From Streptomyces cucumeris (GTDB lineage: Bacteria > Actinomycetota > Actinomycetes > Streptomycetales > Streptomycetaceae), in NCBI RefSeq assembly GCF_024295805.1, contig NZ_JANCLX010000007.1, positions 124,001-188,000 of the forward strand: a DNA stretch of 64,000 bases, read 5' to 3'. Made by a program: the position numbers and the translations under genes. Positions 1 through 8,838 of the stretch are shown here, one piece after another. The notes beneath the pieces were generated by a model. That model ran no database searches and was not told where the DNA came from. It saw nothing but the letters and a program-made list of their open reading frames with translations. Position 1 is the first letter of the stretch, and every line of letters begins with the position of its first letter.

Positions 1-271
1 CGATCACGGCGATGAGCCCGGCCAGTCCGAGGACGGTGCCCTGTCCCGAACGGTGGATGATCGCGTCCACCACCCGGCCCGCCAGCAGCGGCGTCGCCAC
101 CGCGAGCGCCGCCGTGACCGTGCTCAGCAGCAGGAACAGCCGCAGCGGACGGCTGTGGGGACGGGCGAACGCGCCGATCCGGCGCAGCGTCGCGCGGGAG
201 AAGGGACGTCGGTCATCGCTGGCGTTCGAGGCGTGGTGCAGGGAATGCCAGGCGGTGACTTCCATGTCCAT
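1..271 (-). CDS. ABC transporter, permease N-terminus (partial)
   Basis: Only the first 90 codons are visible; the gene continues past the left edge. The start is ATG at 271, preceded by GGAGG seven bases upstream; a second in-frame ATG lies at 265. The protein begins MDMEVTAWHSLHH, has a basic stretch, then a hydrophobic segment (about residues 36-55, LRLFLLLSTVTAALAVATPL) followed by LAGRVVDAII. That pattern is the first transmembrane helix and following loop of exporter-type ABC proteins with a fused ATPase. The ATPase is outside the window, so substrate and direction are unknown. It has its own MerR-type promoter (341-371). Its position beside fmt is unexpected, because in streptomycetes rsmB normally follows fmt. 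That suggests an accessory insertion (inference). Confidence 0.7.
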   Translation of the reverse strand, partial: MDMEVTAWHSLHHASNASDDRRPFSRATLRRIGAFARPHSRPLRLFLLLSTVTAALAVATPLLAGRVVDAIIHRSGQGTVLGLAGLIAVI

Positions 272-340
272 CGCGCACCTCCGGGGTCCGAGTGCCGCCC
301 CCGTGAAACCGGCTGATCCGGAACCGGCGGCACATCAGGG

Positions 341-371
341 ACGGTAGAACCTCAACAAAGGTTGAGGTCAA
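341..371 (-). promoter_or_regulatory. MerR/SoxR-type promoter with 19-bp spacer and operator
   Basis: On the minus strand there is a -35 TTGACC (366-371) and a -10 TACCGT (341-346) separated by 19 bp. The spacer holds a perfect inverted repeat, ACCTCAAC-AAAG-GTTGAGGT (349-368). An overlong spacer carrying a palindrome is the hallmark of promoters activated by MerR-family proteins. The 18-bp core CCTCAACAAAGGTTGAGG keeps both outer hexamers of the SoxR box (CCTCAA and TTGAGG) but differs in the centre. It points at the ABC transporter gene starting at 271. The regulator is not in the window. Confidence 0.75.
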
Positions 372-473
372 CTGTCTCCGGTGCGAGGGGCCGCGCGTCG
401 TGGCACGCCGGACCTTTCCCTCACCTCGGTGCGCCCCGGTGGCGCCGGGCGCGTTCGCCGGAAGCGCCGCGCC

Positions 474-1409
474 CTACGACGCCCCCAGCCGCTCCCCCTC
501 GGCGATCCGCACCCCGCGCGCCCAGTCGGCCGCGAGCATCGGCTTCTTGCCCTGCGGGCGGACCCAGCTCAGCTCCACCGCATGGCTGCCGGTGCCCACG
601 TAGACCGCCTTCTTGGTGACCGCCATGGCGCCCGGCTCCAGTTCGGTGCGGTCCGGCACCAGCGCGGCGGACACCACCTTCAGCCGCTCACCGCGGAAGG
701 TCGTCCACGCGCCAGGCGCCGGGGCGCAGCCGCGCACCACCCGGTCCACGCGCAGCGCGGGCACGGACCAGTCGATCTCCGCATCCTCCACATTGATCTT
801 CGGGGCGAGGGAGATGCCCTCGGCGGGCTGCGGTACGGCGCGCAGGGTGCCGTCCTCGATGCCGTCCATCGTCGCCGCGAGCAGTCCGGCCCCGGCGAAG
901 GCCAGCCGGGTCAGCAGATCGCCGCTGGTGTCGGTGGCCCGGATGTCCTCGGTGACCACCCCGTACACCGGTCCGGAGTCCAGCCCCTCCTCGATCTGGA
1001 AGGTGGACGCCCCGGTCACCTCGTCACCCGCGAGCACCGCGTGCTGCACCGGCGCGGCACCGCGCCACGCGGGCAGCAGCGAGAAGTGCAGATTGACCCA
1101 GCCGTGCGCCGGGATCTCCAGCGCCGCCTTGGGCAGCAGCGCCCCGTACGCCACCACCGGACAGCAGTCCGGCGCGATCCCGGCCAGCCGCGCCAGGAAC
1201 TCCGGATCCCTCGGCTTGGCGGGCTTGAGCACCTCGATCCCCGCCTCCGCGGCCCGTTCGGCGACCGGGCTGGCCACCAGCCGGCGGCCGCGCCCGGCGG
1301 GGGCGTCGGGACGGGTCACCACGGCCACCACCTCGTGCCGGTCCGACGCCATCAGCGCGTCCAGGGCGGGCAGTGCGACCTCGGGGGTACCGGCGAAGAC
1401 GAGCCTCAT
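474..1409 (-). CDS. fmt: Methionyl-tRNA formyltransferase
   Basis: Transfers a formyl group from 10-formyl-tetrahydrofolate to initiator Met-tRNA, enabling bacterial translation initiation in the cytosol. The 311-residue protein starts [10 protein letters not shown] at ATG 1409; an upstream in-frame extension to about 1601 has no family similarity and was excluded. The folate-binding core is intact: N106, H108 and D144 match the catalytic triad of the E. coli enzyme ([13 protein letters not shown] around 105-117; EEGLDSG around 140-146). The C-terminal OB-like tRNA-binding domain follows from about residue 205. The gene is divergent from the HTH gene at 1669. Downstream, where rsmB is usual, lies the ABC transporter. 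Confidence 0.97.
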   Translation of the reverse strand: MRLVFAGTPEVALPALDALMASDRHEVVAVVTRPDAPAGRGRRLVASPVAERAAEAGIEVLKPAKPRDPEFLARLAGIAPDCCPVVAYGALLPKAALEIPAHGWVNLHFSLLPAWRGAAPVQHAVLAGDEVTGASTFQIEEGLDSGPVYGVVTEDIRATDTSGDLLTRLAFAGAGLLAATMDGIEDGTLRAVPQPAEGISLAPKINVEDAEIDWSVPALRVDRVVRGCAPAPGAWTTFRGERLKVVSAALVPDRTELEPGAMAVTKKAVYVGTGSHAVELSWVRPQGKKPMLAADWARGVRIAEGERLGAS

Positions 1410-1531
1410 GGGTGGCGAACTACCTCTCACACAGCGGAAACGGCGACTCAGTCTATGGTCCGCCATCCCGGGGGGCGTACGGTCCGAGGCCCGCACGCCC
1501 CGGACCGTGACCGACGGGCGGGTGCCGCGTT

Positions 1532-1549
1532 GGTCAAGAGAGATTGACC
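1532..1549. promoter_or_regulatory. Inverted repeat in fmt/HTH intergenic region
   Basis: GGTCAA-N6-TTGACC is a perfect 6-bp inverted repeat in the 259-bp gap between fmt and the divergent HTH gene. Each arm reads as a TTGACC -35 hexamer on one strand, but I see no TANNNT box at the right distance in either direction. It may be an operator for an unknown regulator; the repeat is short and could be chance. Confidence 0.3.
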
Positions 1550-1668
1550 GACACCGGGCCGCGCCAGCGGCCCGATCTGTCTCCCCCCATACCGTTCTCA
1601 CCTCCGGACTCCCCCGACCCCCGCATCCCCCCTATTCCCCCTTCCACCCCGGTTCGAGAGGCTTGTTC

Positions 1669-2214
1669 ATGGCCGACCACGCAACCCACGACGCCCAGGC
1701 ACGGGCCAGCCTGCACCTCCTGGTCCGGGATATCGAGCGGGTCCGCCGACAGGTGGACGCGCTGCGTACGCTCACCGCCCAGCTCGGCAACGTCTACCGC
1801 CCGCGGCGCACCGGCCCGTCCGCCGGTTTCGTGGTCTACGGACGCGCCCCCGCCCCCACCGTGCGGCTGGCCCAGGAGCTGCGGGACAGCGTCGAGACGC
1901 TGGTCACGGCCGCGGTGGACTTCGACCGCTCGCTCGGGTTCTCCTGGGACGCGGTGGGGTCCGCACTGGGCGTCACCAAGCAGGCGGTGCACCGGCGTTA
2001 CGGCGCCCGCCGGGCCGCAGCGCAGCCCACGGGCGAGGGGGGTGAGGTCCCGGCGGCCCGCCCGGACGGGCCCACCGCACTGCCCTCCCCCACCCTGCCG
2101 TCGGTGCCCGCCGCCCGCTCCGGTCCGCCGCAGCCCGCGCCGCTGCGCGACGAGCCCCGCCCGCTGCGCGACGAGGCCCGCCCGAGCGCCTTCCCCAGCC
2201 CGCGCAACGGCTGA
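1669..2214 (+). CDS. Conserved actinobacterial HTH protein of unknown function
   Basis: A 181-residue protein that I recognise only as a conserved streptomycete hypothetical at this locus (position of SCO1474). The start is ATG 1669, preceded by GAGAGG at seven bases. Residues 1-45 are helical and charged. Around residues 95-125 the segment [20 protein letters not shown] has the spacing of a helix-turn-helix ([15 protein letters not shown]), as in sigma-like or AsnC-like DNA-binding domains. Beyond residue 130 the chain is Pro/Ala/Arg-rich and probably disordered, with a [15 protein letters not shown] repeat. It is transcribed rightward against its neighbours, convergent with priA. A DNA-binding role is inferred only from the motif. 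Confidence 0.8.
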   Translation: MADHATHDAQARASLHLLVRDIERVRRQVDALRTLTAQLGNVYRPRRTGPSAGFVVYGRAPAPTVRLAQELRDSVETLVTAAVDFDRSLGFSWDAVGSALGVTKQAVHRRYGARRAAAQPTGEGGEVPAARPDGPTALPSPTLPSVPAARSGPPQPAPLRDEPRPLRDEARPSAFPSPRNG

Positions 2215-2230
2215 CGCGCACGCCTCACCC

Positions 2231-2247
2231 GGCCCGCACGGCGGGCC
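2231..2247. terminator. Hairpin between convergent HTH gene and priA
   Basis: GGCCCGC-ACG-GCGGGCC is a perfect 7-bp stem with a 3-nt loop, 17 bases after the HTH gene stop and about 58 bases past the priA stop. It could serve both strands. There is no U-tract, as is common in Streptomyces terminators. Confidence 0.45.
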
Positions 2248-2304
2248 CCGGCCCACGGGCCGCTCTTCCCGCGGATCGCCGACCCCCGCGGGCGGGACGG
2301 CCCG

Positions 2305-4476
2305 TCAGCCGATCTCCAGCGGATCCACCCGGACCGCCGGGTCCTTCTCCCCCCGGGCCAGGCGGCGCGCCTTCGCCTCCTTGAGGGCCGCGGCCAGCGC
2401 GCTGCCCTGACCGGGACGGACCCGCACCAGTGACCGCTCCCACCGCTCGCCCGGCGGTGGGTCACCCGGACGGCGCGGCCGCCCCGGCTCGCTCACCGGC
2501 AGCGGTACCGGACCGAGGGTCTCCGCCCCCTCCGGCAGCTCTGCCGAGGCGATCAGCTCGGCCACCGCCTCCGCCGGACCGGACACCGCCGCCATCCGCG
2601 AGACCGGCGGAAAGCCGAGCTGGGCCCGCTCGGCCAGCTCCCGCGCCGCGTACCCGGCCGGATCCCAGCGCACCAGCGCCTGCACCGGACGCAGTGTGGG
2701 CTCGGCGATCACCACCACCGTGCCGCCGCCGGCCGCTCCGCCGCCCTCACCGTGGCCGCGCACCAGGGAGGCCGCCCCCAGCCAGTGGCGCAGCGCGTCC
2801 TCGCCCGCCCGCAGATCGGGGCGGCCCAGCAGCGCCCAGCCGTCCAGCAGCAGCGCCGCCGCATAGCCGCCCTCGGCAACCGGTTCGGCGCCCGGGGTGC
2901 TCACCACCAGCGCCGGACGGTCGGGCACCGTGGTCAGCACATGGTCCCGGCCGGAGGTGCGGACCGGGACGGCCGGGAACGCCCGGCCCAGCTCCTCGGC
3001 GGTGCGCCGGGCCCCGACCACACTCGCCCGCAGCCGCGCGCCGCCGCAGGACGCGCAAGCCCAGCCGGTCTCCGGCCGTCCGCACCAGCCGCACACCAGC
3101 CGGTCCGCGTCCCGCGCCTCCAGCGGACCGGAGCAGTGACCACAGCGCGCGGGCTCCCGGCAGCGCTCACAGGCCAGCCGGGGCACATAGCCCCTGCGCG
3201 GCACCTGCACCAGCACCGGACCACGGGTCAGCGCCTCGCGCACGGTCTGCCAGGCGAGCGTGGGCAGCCGGGCGGCACGGGCCTCGGCGTCCCGGGCCAC
3301 CTCGCCCTCGTCGACCGTGCGGACCAGGGGCGCGGCGGCGCGGACCTGGTCGCGCCCGGCCTCCAGGGGCCGCGCCCAGCCGTTCTCCACGAGCTGGGCG
3401 GCCTCCACGGTGCGGCCGAGATCGCCCAGCAGGAAGCCGGTCCGCTCCTGGACCGCACGCAGCAGCAGGACGTCCCGGGCGTGCGGCCGGGGCAGATGGT
3501 CATCGCTGTGGCTCTGGTCGCCGTCGTCCCAGATCCCCACCAGGCCCAGCTCCCGGACCGGCGCGAACATCGCGGCGCGGGTGCCCACCACGGCCCGTAT
3601 CGCGCCCCGGCCGACCGCCAGCCAGCGGCGGTAGCGCTCCTCGGGGCCGAGTTCGGCGGTGAGCAGCACATGCCGCCCCGGCCCGCCGAGGGCGACGGTC
3701 AGCGCCTCGTCCACCCGGGCGGCCGTCTTCCCGTCCGGCACCACGATCAGGGCGCCGCGGCCGGAGGCGAGGGTGGCGGCCACGGCGGCGGCCCATTCGG
3801 CGGGCCAGTGCGGTCCGGGCAGCGCGGTCCACACCGCGCGCGGCAGGTCACCGCGGGCGAGCGCCTCCAGGAATCCAGGTCCGGCCGGATAGCGCGCCCA
3901 GGTGCCGGGCGCGGGCGGCGGCGGGGGCGGCAGCGGCGGCGGGGACGTCTCGGCCTCGGCCCGCGCACTGCGCCGGGGCACGGCGAGCTGGAGCACATCG
4001 GCCAGCGATCCGGCATAGCGGTCGGCGACGGCCCGGCACAGCGCCAGCAGCCCCGGCCCGAGCACCGGCTCCGGGGAGACCACCTGGGCCACGGCGGCCA
4101 GCGGACCGCGGTAGTCGGACTCGGCCACGCGCTCGATGAGGTAGCCGTCGAGCAGTCCGCCGCCCTCCCGGCGCCCTTCGCGCACCCTGCCCGCCCCGGC
4201 CCCGAACCGCACCCGCACCCGCACTCCGGGCTGGGCCTCGGCGTCCATCTCGGCGGGGACGGCGTAGTCCCACAACTTGTCCAGGTGCACCGGGCCCTTG
4301 TCGACGAGGACCTTGGCCACCGGCAGCTCCGCCGCGAGCGCGGCCCCCCGCCAGGTGCGCGGCTTGGCCCGCGGCACCTTGGCGCCGCGCACGGTCTCCC
4401 GGATGAGCGCGAGCTGCTCCCCGCCGGGCGGCTGCGCCTCGGCGTCCCGCTTCGGCCCCTGGTTCTCGCTGCTCAC
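2305..4476 (-). CDS. priA: Primosomal protein N' (PriA), helicase-motif-degenerate
   Basis: PriA normally restarts stalled replication forks by loading the replicative helicase. This 723-residue protein starts at GTG 4476. It has the N-terminal DNA-binding region (LDKLWDYAVP, residues 66-74), a proline-rich linker (179-190), and the full eight-cysteine zinc module (C436, 439, 445, 448, 462, 465, 474, 477), followed by the C-terminal PriA fold. The helicase core is decayed. Where Walker A should be there is PDGKTAARVDEAL (247-259), and where DEAH should be there is WDDGDQ (316-321). Actinobacterial PriA proteins are known to lack recognisable helicase motifs, so a structural rather than ATP-driven role is likely. 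It lies downstream of metK but behind its terminator. Confidence 0.95.
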   Translation of the reverse strand: MSSENQGPKRDAEAQPPGGEQLALIRETVRGAKVPRAKPRTWRGAALAAELPVAKVLVDKGPVHLDKLWDYAVPAEMDAEAQPGVRVRVRFGAGAGRVREGRREGGGLLDGYLIERVAESDYRGPLAAVAQVVSPEPVLGPGLLALCRAVADRYAGSLADVLQLAVPRRSARAEAETSPPPLPPPPPPAPGTWARYPAGPGFLEALARGDLPRAVWTALPGPHWPAEWAAAVAATLASGRGALIVVPDGKTAARVDEALTVALGGPGRHVLLTAELGPEERYRRWLAVGRGAIRAVVGTRAAMFAPVRELGLVGIWDDGDQSHSDDHLPRPHARDVLLLRAVQERTGFLLGDLGRTVEAAQLVENGWARPLEAGRDQVRAAAPLVRTVDEGEVARDAEARAARLPTLAWQTVREALTRGPVLVQVPRRGYVPRLACERCREPARCGHCSGPLEARDADRLVCGWCGRPETGWACASCGGARLRASVVGARRTAEELGRAFPAVPVRTSGRDHVLTTVPDRPALVVSTPGAEPVAEGGYAAALLLDGWALLGRPDLRAGEDALRHWLGAASLVRGHGEGGGAAGGGTVVVIAEPTLRPVQALVRWDPAGYAARELAERAQLGFPPVSRMAAVSGPAEAVAELIASAELPEGAETLGPVPLPVSEPGRPRRPGDPPPGERWERSLVRVRPGQGSALAAALKEAKARRLARGEKDPAVRVDPLEIG

Positions 4477-4531
4477 AGCTCAAGTCTTAGCAGACGGCGC
4501 CGACACGGAGATCCTTCCGGGCCATGGGCCC

Positions 4532-4591
4532 GGGCCCTGCGGCCCCCGGGACGCCGCAGGGCCCGGCCACCCCTTCCGGGGTGCCGGGCCC
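4532..4591 (-). terminator. Two overlapping hairpins after metK
   Basis: A perfect 12-bp stem (GGGCCCTGCGGC / GCCGCAGGGCCC, 4532-4564, 9-nt loop) overlaps a second stem (4559-4591: GGGCCCGGC-bulge-ACCCC / GGGGTGCCGGGCCC, TTCC loop). They sit 18 bases beyond the metK stop and cannot form together. They fit a metK terminator; the alternative pairing is notable. Confidence 0.75.
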
Positions 4592-4609
4592 TGTCCGGAA
4601 CCGGGGGGC

Positions 4610-5818
4610 TTACAGCCCGGCGGCGGCGCGGAGCGCGTCCACGCGGTCGGTGCGCTCCCAGGTGAAGTCCGACAGCTCACGGCCGAAGTGGCCGTAGGCG
4701 GCGGTCTGGGCGTAGATCGGGCGCAGCAGGTCGAGATCGCGGATGATCGCGGCCGGGCGCAGGTCGAAGACCTCGGAGATGGCCTTCTCGATCTTCTCGG
4801 CGTCGATGGTGGCGGTGCCGAAGGTCTCGACGAAGAGACCGACCGGCTCGGCCTTGCCGATGGCGTACGCGACCTGGACCTCGCAGCGCTGGGCGAGCCC
4901 GGCGGCGACCACGTTCTTGGCGACCCAGCGCATCGCGTAGGCGGCGGAGCGGTCGACCTTGGACGGGTCCTTGCCGGAGAAGGCGCCGCCACCGTGGCGG
5001 GACATCCCGCCGTAGGTGTCGATGATGATCTTGCGGCCGGTGAGACCGGCGTCACCCATCGGACCGCCGATCTCGAAGCGGCCGGTGGGGTTGACCAGCA
5101 GGCGGTAGCCCTCGGTGTCCAGCTTGATGCCGTCCTCGACCAGCTCGTTCAGCACGTGCTCGACGACGAACTCACGGATGTCGGGGGCGAGCAGCGAGTC
5201 CAGGTCGATGTCGGAGGCGTGCTGCGAGGAGACGACGACGGTGTCCAGCCGGACCGCCTTGTTGCCGTCGTACTCGATGGTGACCTGGGTCTTGCCGTCC
5301 GGGCGCAGGTAGGGGATGGTCCCGTTCTTGCGGACGTCGGACAGCCGACGGGAGAGCCGGTGCGCCAGGTTGATCGGCAGCGGCATCAGCTCGGGGGTCT
5401 CGTCGCACGCGTAGCCGAACATCAGGCCCTGGTCACCCGCGCCCTGCTTGTCCAGCTCGTCCTCGTCGCCCTCGACCCGCAGCTCGTAGGCCGAGTCGAC
5501 ACCCTGGGCGATGTCGGGGGACTGTGAGCCGATCGACACCGAGACGCCGCAGGAGGCGCCGTCGAAGCCCTTCTTCGACGAGTCGTAACCGATCTCGAGG
5601 ATCTTGCTGCGGACGAGGCTCGCGATCGGAGCGTACGCCTTGGTCGTCACCTCGCCGGCCACATGGACCAGGCCGGTGGTGATCAGGGTCTCGACCGCGA
5701 CCCGGGAGGTCGGGTCCTCCTTGAGGAGGGCGTCGAGGATGGTGTCGCTGATCTGGTCAGCGATCTTGTCAGGGTGACCCTCGGTCACGGACTCCGAGGT
5801 GAACAGGCGGCGGGACAC
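4610..5818 (-). CDS. metK: S-adenosylmethionine synthetase
   Basis: Makes S-adenosylmethionine from methionine and ATP, releasing phosphate and pyrophosphate; the enzyme is a cytosolic tetramer. The 402-residue protein starts at GTG 5818 ([19 protein letters not shown]) with AGGGAG just upstream. A 55-residue upstream extension is not family-like and was excluded. The signatures are intact: GHPDK (14-18), [11 protein letters not shown] (126-136, methionine binding), and the glycine-rich [16 protein letters not shown] in the C-terminal third. The 241-bp leader has TANNNT boxes (TATGTT, TAAACT) but no SAM riboswitch that I can recognise. SAM level is tied to antibiotic production in streptomycetes (general knowledge). 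Confidence 0.98.
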   Translation of the reverse strand: MSRRLFTSESVTEGHPDKIADQISDTILDALLKEDPTSRVAVETLITTGLVHVAGEVTTKAYAPIASLVRSKILEIGYDSSKKGFDGASCGVSVSIGSQSPDIAQGVDSAYELRVEGDEDELDKQGAGDQGLMFGYACDETPELMPLPINLAHRLSRRLSDVRKNGTIPYLRPDGKTQVTIEYDGNKAVRLDTVVVSSQHASDIDLDSLLAPDIREFVVEHVLNELVEDGIKLDTEGYRLLVNPTGRFEIGGPMGDAGLTGRKIIIDTYGGMSRHGGGAFSGKDPSKVDRSAAYAMRWVAKNVVAAGLAQRCEVQVAYAIGKAEPVGLFVETFGTATIDAEKIEKAISEVFDLRPAAIIRDLDLLRPIYAQTAAYGHFGRELSDFTWERTDRVDALRAAAGL

Positions 5819-6029
5819 ATCGCTCCCTGGGGTTGCAGCGGCTGCTGGCTGATCATGGGCGGGACCGCTCGGGGGCTGCGCCCGGTGCGGTTCCTCGGCC
5901 AGTTTATCCGGCGCGCGGGCCGGTCGGGCATCCCGTCCCACAGAACGGGCAGGCCGTGACCTGGAACATACCCCGACGAGCACGGAAAAACAGCCACGGC
6001 GGCCCGTCAGGAAGGTGTCATGGCCCGAT

Positions 6030-6046
6030 CGGCCGTCCCCCGGCCG
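6030..6046 (-). terminator. Hairpin after coaBC
   Basis: CGGCCG-TCCCC-CGGCCG forms a 6-bp stem with a 5-nt loop, 13 bases past the coaBC stop. It is a modest candidate terminator separating coaBC from metK. Confidence 0.4.
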
Positions 6047-6059
6047 CGGGGCGCGCCGG

Positions 6060-7277
6060 TCAGCCCAGCCGGGCGGTCACAAGATCCCAGACGGTGTCGG
6101 CCAGGGCGTCCTTGGGGCCGTGCGGAACGGGGGTCTCGGTGCCGTCGGCCGCGAGCACAACGGCCTCATTGGTCTCGGAACCGAACGTCTTGTGCTCCCC
6201 CACCTCGTTCACCACGAGCAGATCGCAGCCCTTGCGCACCAGCTTGGCGCGGCCGTTGGCCAGGACGTCATCGGTCTCGGCGGCGAAGCCCACGACGATC
6301 TGGCCGGGGCGGGCGCGGTCCGCGGAGATCTCCGCGAGAATGTCCGGATTCCGCACCAGGGCGAGCGGCTCGGGCTCGGCGCCCTCCCGCTTCTTGATCT
6401 TGCCCTGGGCATACCGGGCGGGCCGGAAGTCGGCGACGGCGGCGGCCATCACCACCGCGTCGGCGTCCGCGGCGGCCTTCAGGACCGCCTCCCTGAGCTG
6501 GGCGGCGGTGCCCGCGCGCACCACATCGGCCCCGGCCGGGTCGGGCAGCTCGCTGTTGGCCGAGACCAGCGTCACCCGGGCCCCCCGGGCGACGGCGGCG
6601 CGGGCGAGGGCGTAGCCCTGGCGGCCGGTGGAGCGGTTGCCGAGGAAGCGCACCGGATCCAGCGGTTCACGGGTGCCGCCCGCGCTGATCACCACATGGC
6701 GTCCGGCGAGGTCCTGCTCCCCCGCGCGCTCCCCGCGCTCCAGCACCCGGCGGCAGACCTCGAAGATCTGCCCGGGGTCGGGCAGCCGCCCCTTGCCGGT
6801 GTCCACACCGGTCAGCCGTCCGACGGCGGGCTCGATGACCAGCGCGCCGCGGCGGCGCAGGGTGGCCACGTTCTCCCGGGTGGCGGGGTGCTCCCACATC
6901 TCGGTGTGCATCGCGGGGGCGAAGACGACCGGACATCGCGCGGTGAGCAGGGTGTTGGTGAGCAGATCGTCGGCGAGGCCGTGGGCGGCCTTGGCAAGGA
7001 GGTCGGCGGTGGCGGGGGCGACCACGACGAGATCGGCGGACTGGCCGATGCGCACATGCGGGACCTCGTGGACGGACTCCCACACCTCGGTCGTCGCGGG
7101 CCGGCCGGACAGCGCCGACCAGGTGGCCTCGCCGACGAAGTGCAGCGCCGAGGCGGTGGGCACCACCCGTACCTCGTGTCCGGACTCGGTGAGGCGCCGC
7201 AGCAGCTCACACGCCTTGTACGCGGCGATCCCGCCGCTGACGCCCAGCACGACCCTGGGCCTGTCCGCCGTGGTCAT
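6060..7277 (-). CDS. coaBC: Bifunctional CoaBC (phosphopantothenoylcysteine synthetase/decarboxylase)
   Basis: Joins 4'-phosphopantothenate to cysteine and decarboxylates the product in coenzyme A synthesis. The chosen ATG at 7277 gives 405 residues, with a GGGGAGAGG ribosome site; an ATG at 7319 is possible but adds a non-conserved tail. Residues 1-185 are the FMN-binding CoaC domain: GGIAAYK (15-21), catalytic-type His74 in VPHVRIG, and [19 protein letters not shown]. Residues 190-405 are the CoaB domain: GNRSTGRQG (213-221) and KIKKREG. Two CoaC positions differ from the E. coli type: PAMN is PAMH (121-124), and the LACG loop that carries the proton-donor cysteine reads LTGVD (155-159). 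It lies downstream of rpoZ. Confidence 0.95.
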   Translation of the reverse strand: MTTADRPRVVLGVSGGIAAYKACELLRRLTESGHEVRVVPTASALHFVGEATWSALSGRPATTEVWESVHEVPHVRIGQSADLVVVAPATADLLAKAAHGLADDLLTNTLLTARCPVVFAPAMHTEMWEHPATRENVATLRRRGALVIEPAVGRLTGVDTGKGRLPDPGQIFEVCRRVLERGERAGEQDLAGRHVVISAGGTREPLDPVRFLGNRSTGRQGYALARAAVARGARVTLVSANSELPDPAGADVVRAGTAAQLREAVLKAAADADAVVMAAAVADFRPARYAQGKIKKREGAEPEPLALVRNPDILAEISADRARPGQIVVGFAAETDDVLANGRAKLVRKGCDLLVVNEVGEHKTFGSETNEAVVLAADGTETPVPHGPKDALADTVWDLVTARLG

Positions 7278-7402
7278 CGCTCGCCTCTCCCCGCCGTGTA
7301 CGCCGTCGTACCCACCCATGACACACCACGAGCCCGGCGCTGGAGAACCCTCAGCCGTCGCTGGAGGCGCCCCGTGCCGGGCCGGTGATGAGCGATCTGA
7401 AA

Positions 7403-7675
7403 CTACTGCGCCGGGCCCTCGATGGCCTCGGAGGTCAGCAGACCCGCGTTGATCTCGCGGAGCGCGATCGAGAGCGGCTTCTCGTGGACGTGGGTGTCCA
7501 CCAGGGGGCCCACGTACTCGAGCAGGCCCTCGCCGAGCTGGGAGTAGTACGCGTTGATCTGCCGCGCACGCTTGGCCGCGTAGATCACGAGGCTGTACTT
7601 CGAGTCAGTGGCCTCGAGCAGCTCGTCGATCGGCGGGTTGATGATGCCCTCGGGCGCGGTGATGGAAGAGGACAC
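7403..7675 (-). CDS. rpoZ: RNA polymerase omega subunit
   Basis: Small subunit that helps beta' fold and join the RNA polymerase core. The 90-residue protein starts at GTG 7675 and shows the family core [28 protein letters not shown] (residues 14-39). The C-terminal tail ([21 protein letters not shown]) is the actinobacterial form. The gene is 29 bases downstream of gmk, the usual pairing in many bacteria, and probably co-transcribed from the mihF/gmk side. In Streptomyces, rpoZ loss impairs antibiotic production and sporulation (general knowledge). Confidence 0.96.
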   Translation of the reverse strand: MSSSITAPEGIINPPIDELLEATDSKYSLVIYAAKRARQINAYYSQLGEGLLEYVGPLVDTHVHEKPLSIALREINAGLLTSEAIEGPAQ

Positions 7676-7704
7676 GCTCTACCTTCCGAAAAGGGGGAAA
7701 AGAT

Positions 7705-8271
7705 CTATAGAACCTTCATCAAGGCTAGCAGCTCACGCGCCACGTCCTCGACGGAGGTGTTGACCAGGGTCCGGTCGAACTCGGACTCCGCGGCCAGTTC
7801 GGTCCGGGCGGCCTCCAGCCGCCGCTCGATGACCTCCGGCGCCTCGGTGCCGCGGCCGGTCAGCCGGCGGACCAGCTCCTCCCAGCTCGGCGGGGCGAGG
7901 AAGACGAGCTGCGCCTCGGACATGGACTCACGGACCTGACGGGCGCCCTGGAGATCGATCTCCAGCAGCACCGGCTCACCCGCTTCGAGGCGGTCGAGCA
8001 CGGCCTGCCGTGGGGTGCCGTAGCGGTTGCCCGCGAACTCGGCCCACTCCAGCAGCTCACCATTGGCGATGAGCTTGTCGAACTCCCCGTCGTCCACGAA
8101 GAAGTACTGGACGCCGTGCTGCTCGCCGGGGCGGGGCCTGCGGGTCGTGGCCGAGACCGAGAGCCAGACCTCGGGGTGTTCCTTGCGCATATGGGCGACG
8201 ACCGTGCTCTTGCCGACCCCGGAGGGGCCGGAGAGCACGGTCAGTCGCGGACGTGCGGAGTGTGCTGCCAT
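7705..8271 (-). CDS. gmk: Guanylate kinase
   Basis: Phosphorylates GMP to GDP with ATP, feeding GTP and (p)ppGpp pools. The 188-residue protein starts at ATG 8271 and carries the P-loop GPSGVGKST (15-23), the GMP-binding region ([24 protein letters not shown]), and the lid segment with arginines toward the C-terminus ([21 protein letters not shown]). Length is normal for bacterial Gmk. It lies 39 bases after mihF and 29 before rpoZ, so the three probably form one unit read leftward. Confidence 0.97.
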   Translation of the reverse strand: MAAHSARPRLTVLSGPSGVGKSTVVAHMRKEHPEVWLSVSATTRRPRPGEQHGVQYFFVDDGEFDKLIANGELLEWAEFAGNRYGTPRQAVLDRLEAGEPVLLEIDLQGARQVRESMSEAQLVFLAPPSWEELVRRLTGRGTEAPEVIERRLEAARTELAAESEFDRTLVNTSVEDVARELLALMKVL

Positions 8272-8310
8272 GGCAGCGATTATCCAGGTTCCCGGGGGTG
8301 CCTGGAAACG

Positions 8311-8634
8311 TCAGCCGGCGGCGCCGCCGAACTCACGCTCGAGCGATGCGATCTGGTTGGAGCCGAGACCCCGCACGCGGCGGCTCTCGGAGATGCCGAG
8401 GCGCTCCATGATCTGCTTGGCGCGGACCTTGCCGACGCCGGGCAGGGACTCCAGGAGAGCCGAGACCTTCATCTTGCCGATGACATCGTTCTCCTGGCCC
8501 TGCTTGATGACCTCGTGCAAGGAGGCGCCGGAGTGCTTGAGCCGATTCTTGACCTCGGCGCGCTCCCGGCGAGCCGCGGCGGCCTTTTCGAGCGCGGCTG
8601 CGCGCTGTTCAGGGGTAAGGGGCGGAAGAGCCAC
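8311..8634 (-). CDS. mihF: Actinobacterial integration host factor (sIHF)
   Basis: A 107-residue basic nucleoid-associated protein. It starts at GTG 8634 (MALPPLTPEQRAAALEKA). The N-terminal long helix is rich in Ala/Arg/Lys; the C-terminal half contains LESLPGVGKVRAKQIMERLGI (residues 62-82), the helix-two-turn-helix/HhH-like DNA-binding motif of the family. In Streptomyces, sIHF affects chromosome compaction, sporulation and antibiotic production (general knowledge). It is not related to the HU-fold IHF of enterobacteria. A well-formed promoter lies about 110 bases upstream (8744-8772), and gmk-rpoZ follow. Confidence 0.96.
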   Translation of the reverse strand: MALPPLTPEQRAAALEKAAAARRERAEVKNRLKHSGASLHEVIKQGQENDVIGKMKVSALLESLPGVGKVRAKQIMERLGISESRRVRGLGSNQIASLEREFGGAAG

Positions 8635-8743
8635 GCCTTCGTCACCTCGGATGTCGAACTGTCGGATATGGACCGGTGAGGAACCTAGTCGGCCCTCACC
8701 TGCGGAGCAACGCGCAACGCACGCGCACGTTCGCTCTCGTCGG

Positions 8744-8772
8744 AGACTAGCGGCCCATCCCGCTCCAGTCAG
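8744..8772 (-). promoter_or_regulatory. Predicted mihF promoter
   Basis: CTGACT (8767-8772) and TAGTCT (8744-8749) on the minus strand are separated by 17 bp, a good match to HrdB-type promoters (TTGACN / TANNNT). It lies in the 204-bp gap between pyrF and mihF and would give a leader of about 100 nt. Confidence 0.6.
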
Positions 8773-8838
8773 CGAGAACAGACGAAAAGTCCTGGTCAGA
8801 CTCGCTCGACCGGTACATTTCTGGACAAAATAGCCTGG

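Noticed and set aside
2752..4665. A 637-codon open frame on the plus strand opposite priA
   Set aside because: It is the GC-bias shadow of priA; its product is Arg/Pro/Gly-rich with no motif, while the opposite strand encodes the full zinc module.
5819..6059. SAM riboswitch upstream of metK
   Set aside because: I looked for the conserved SAM-I type core and a terminator/anti-terminator pair and saw neither; only TANNNT boxes are present.
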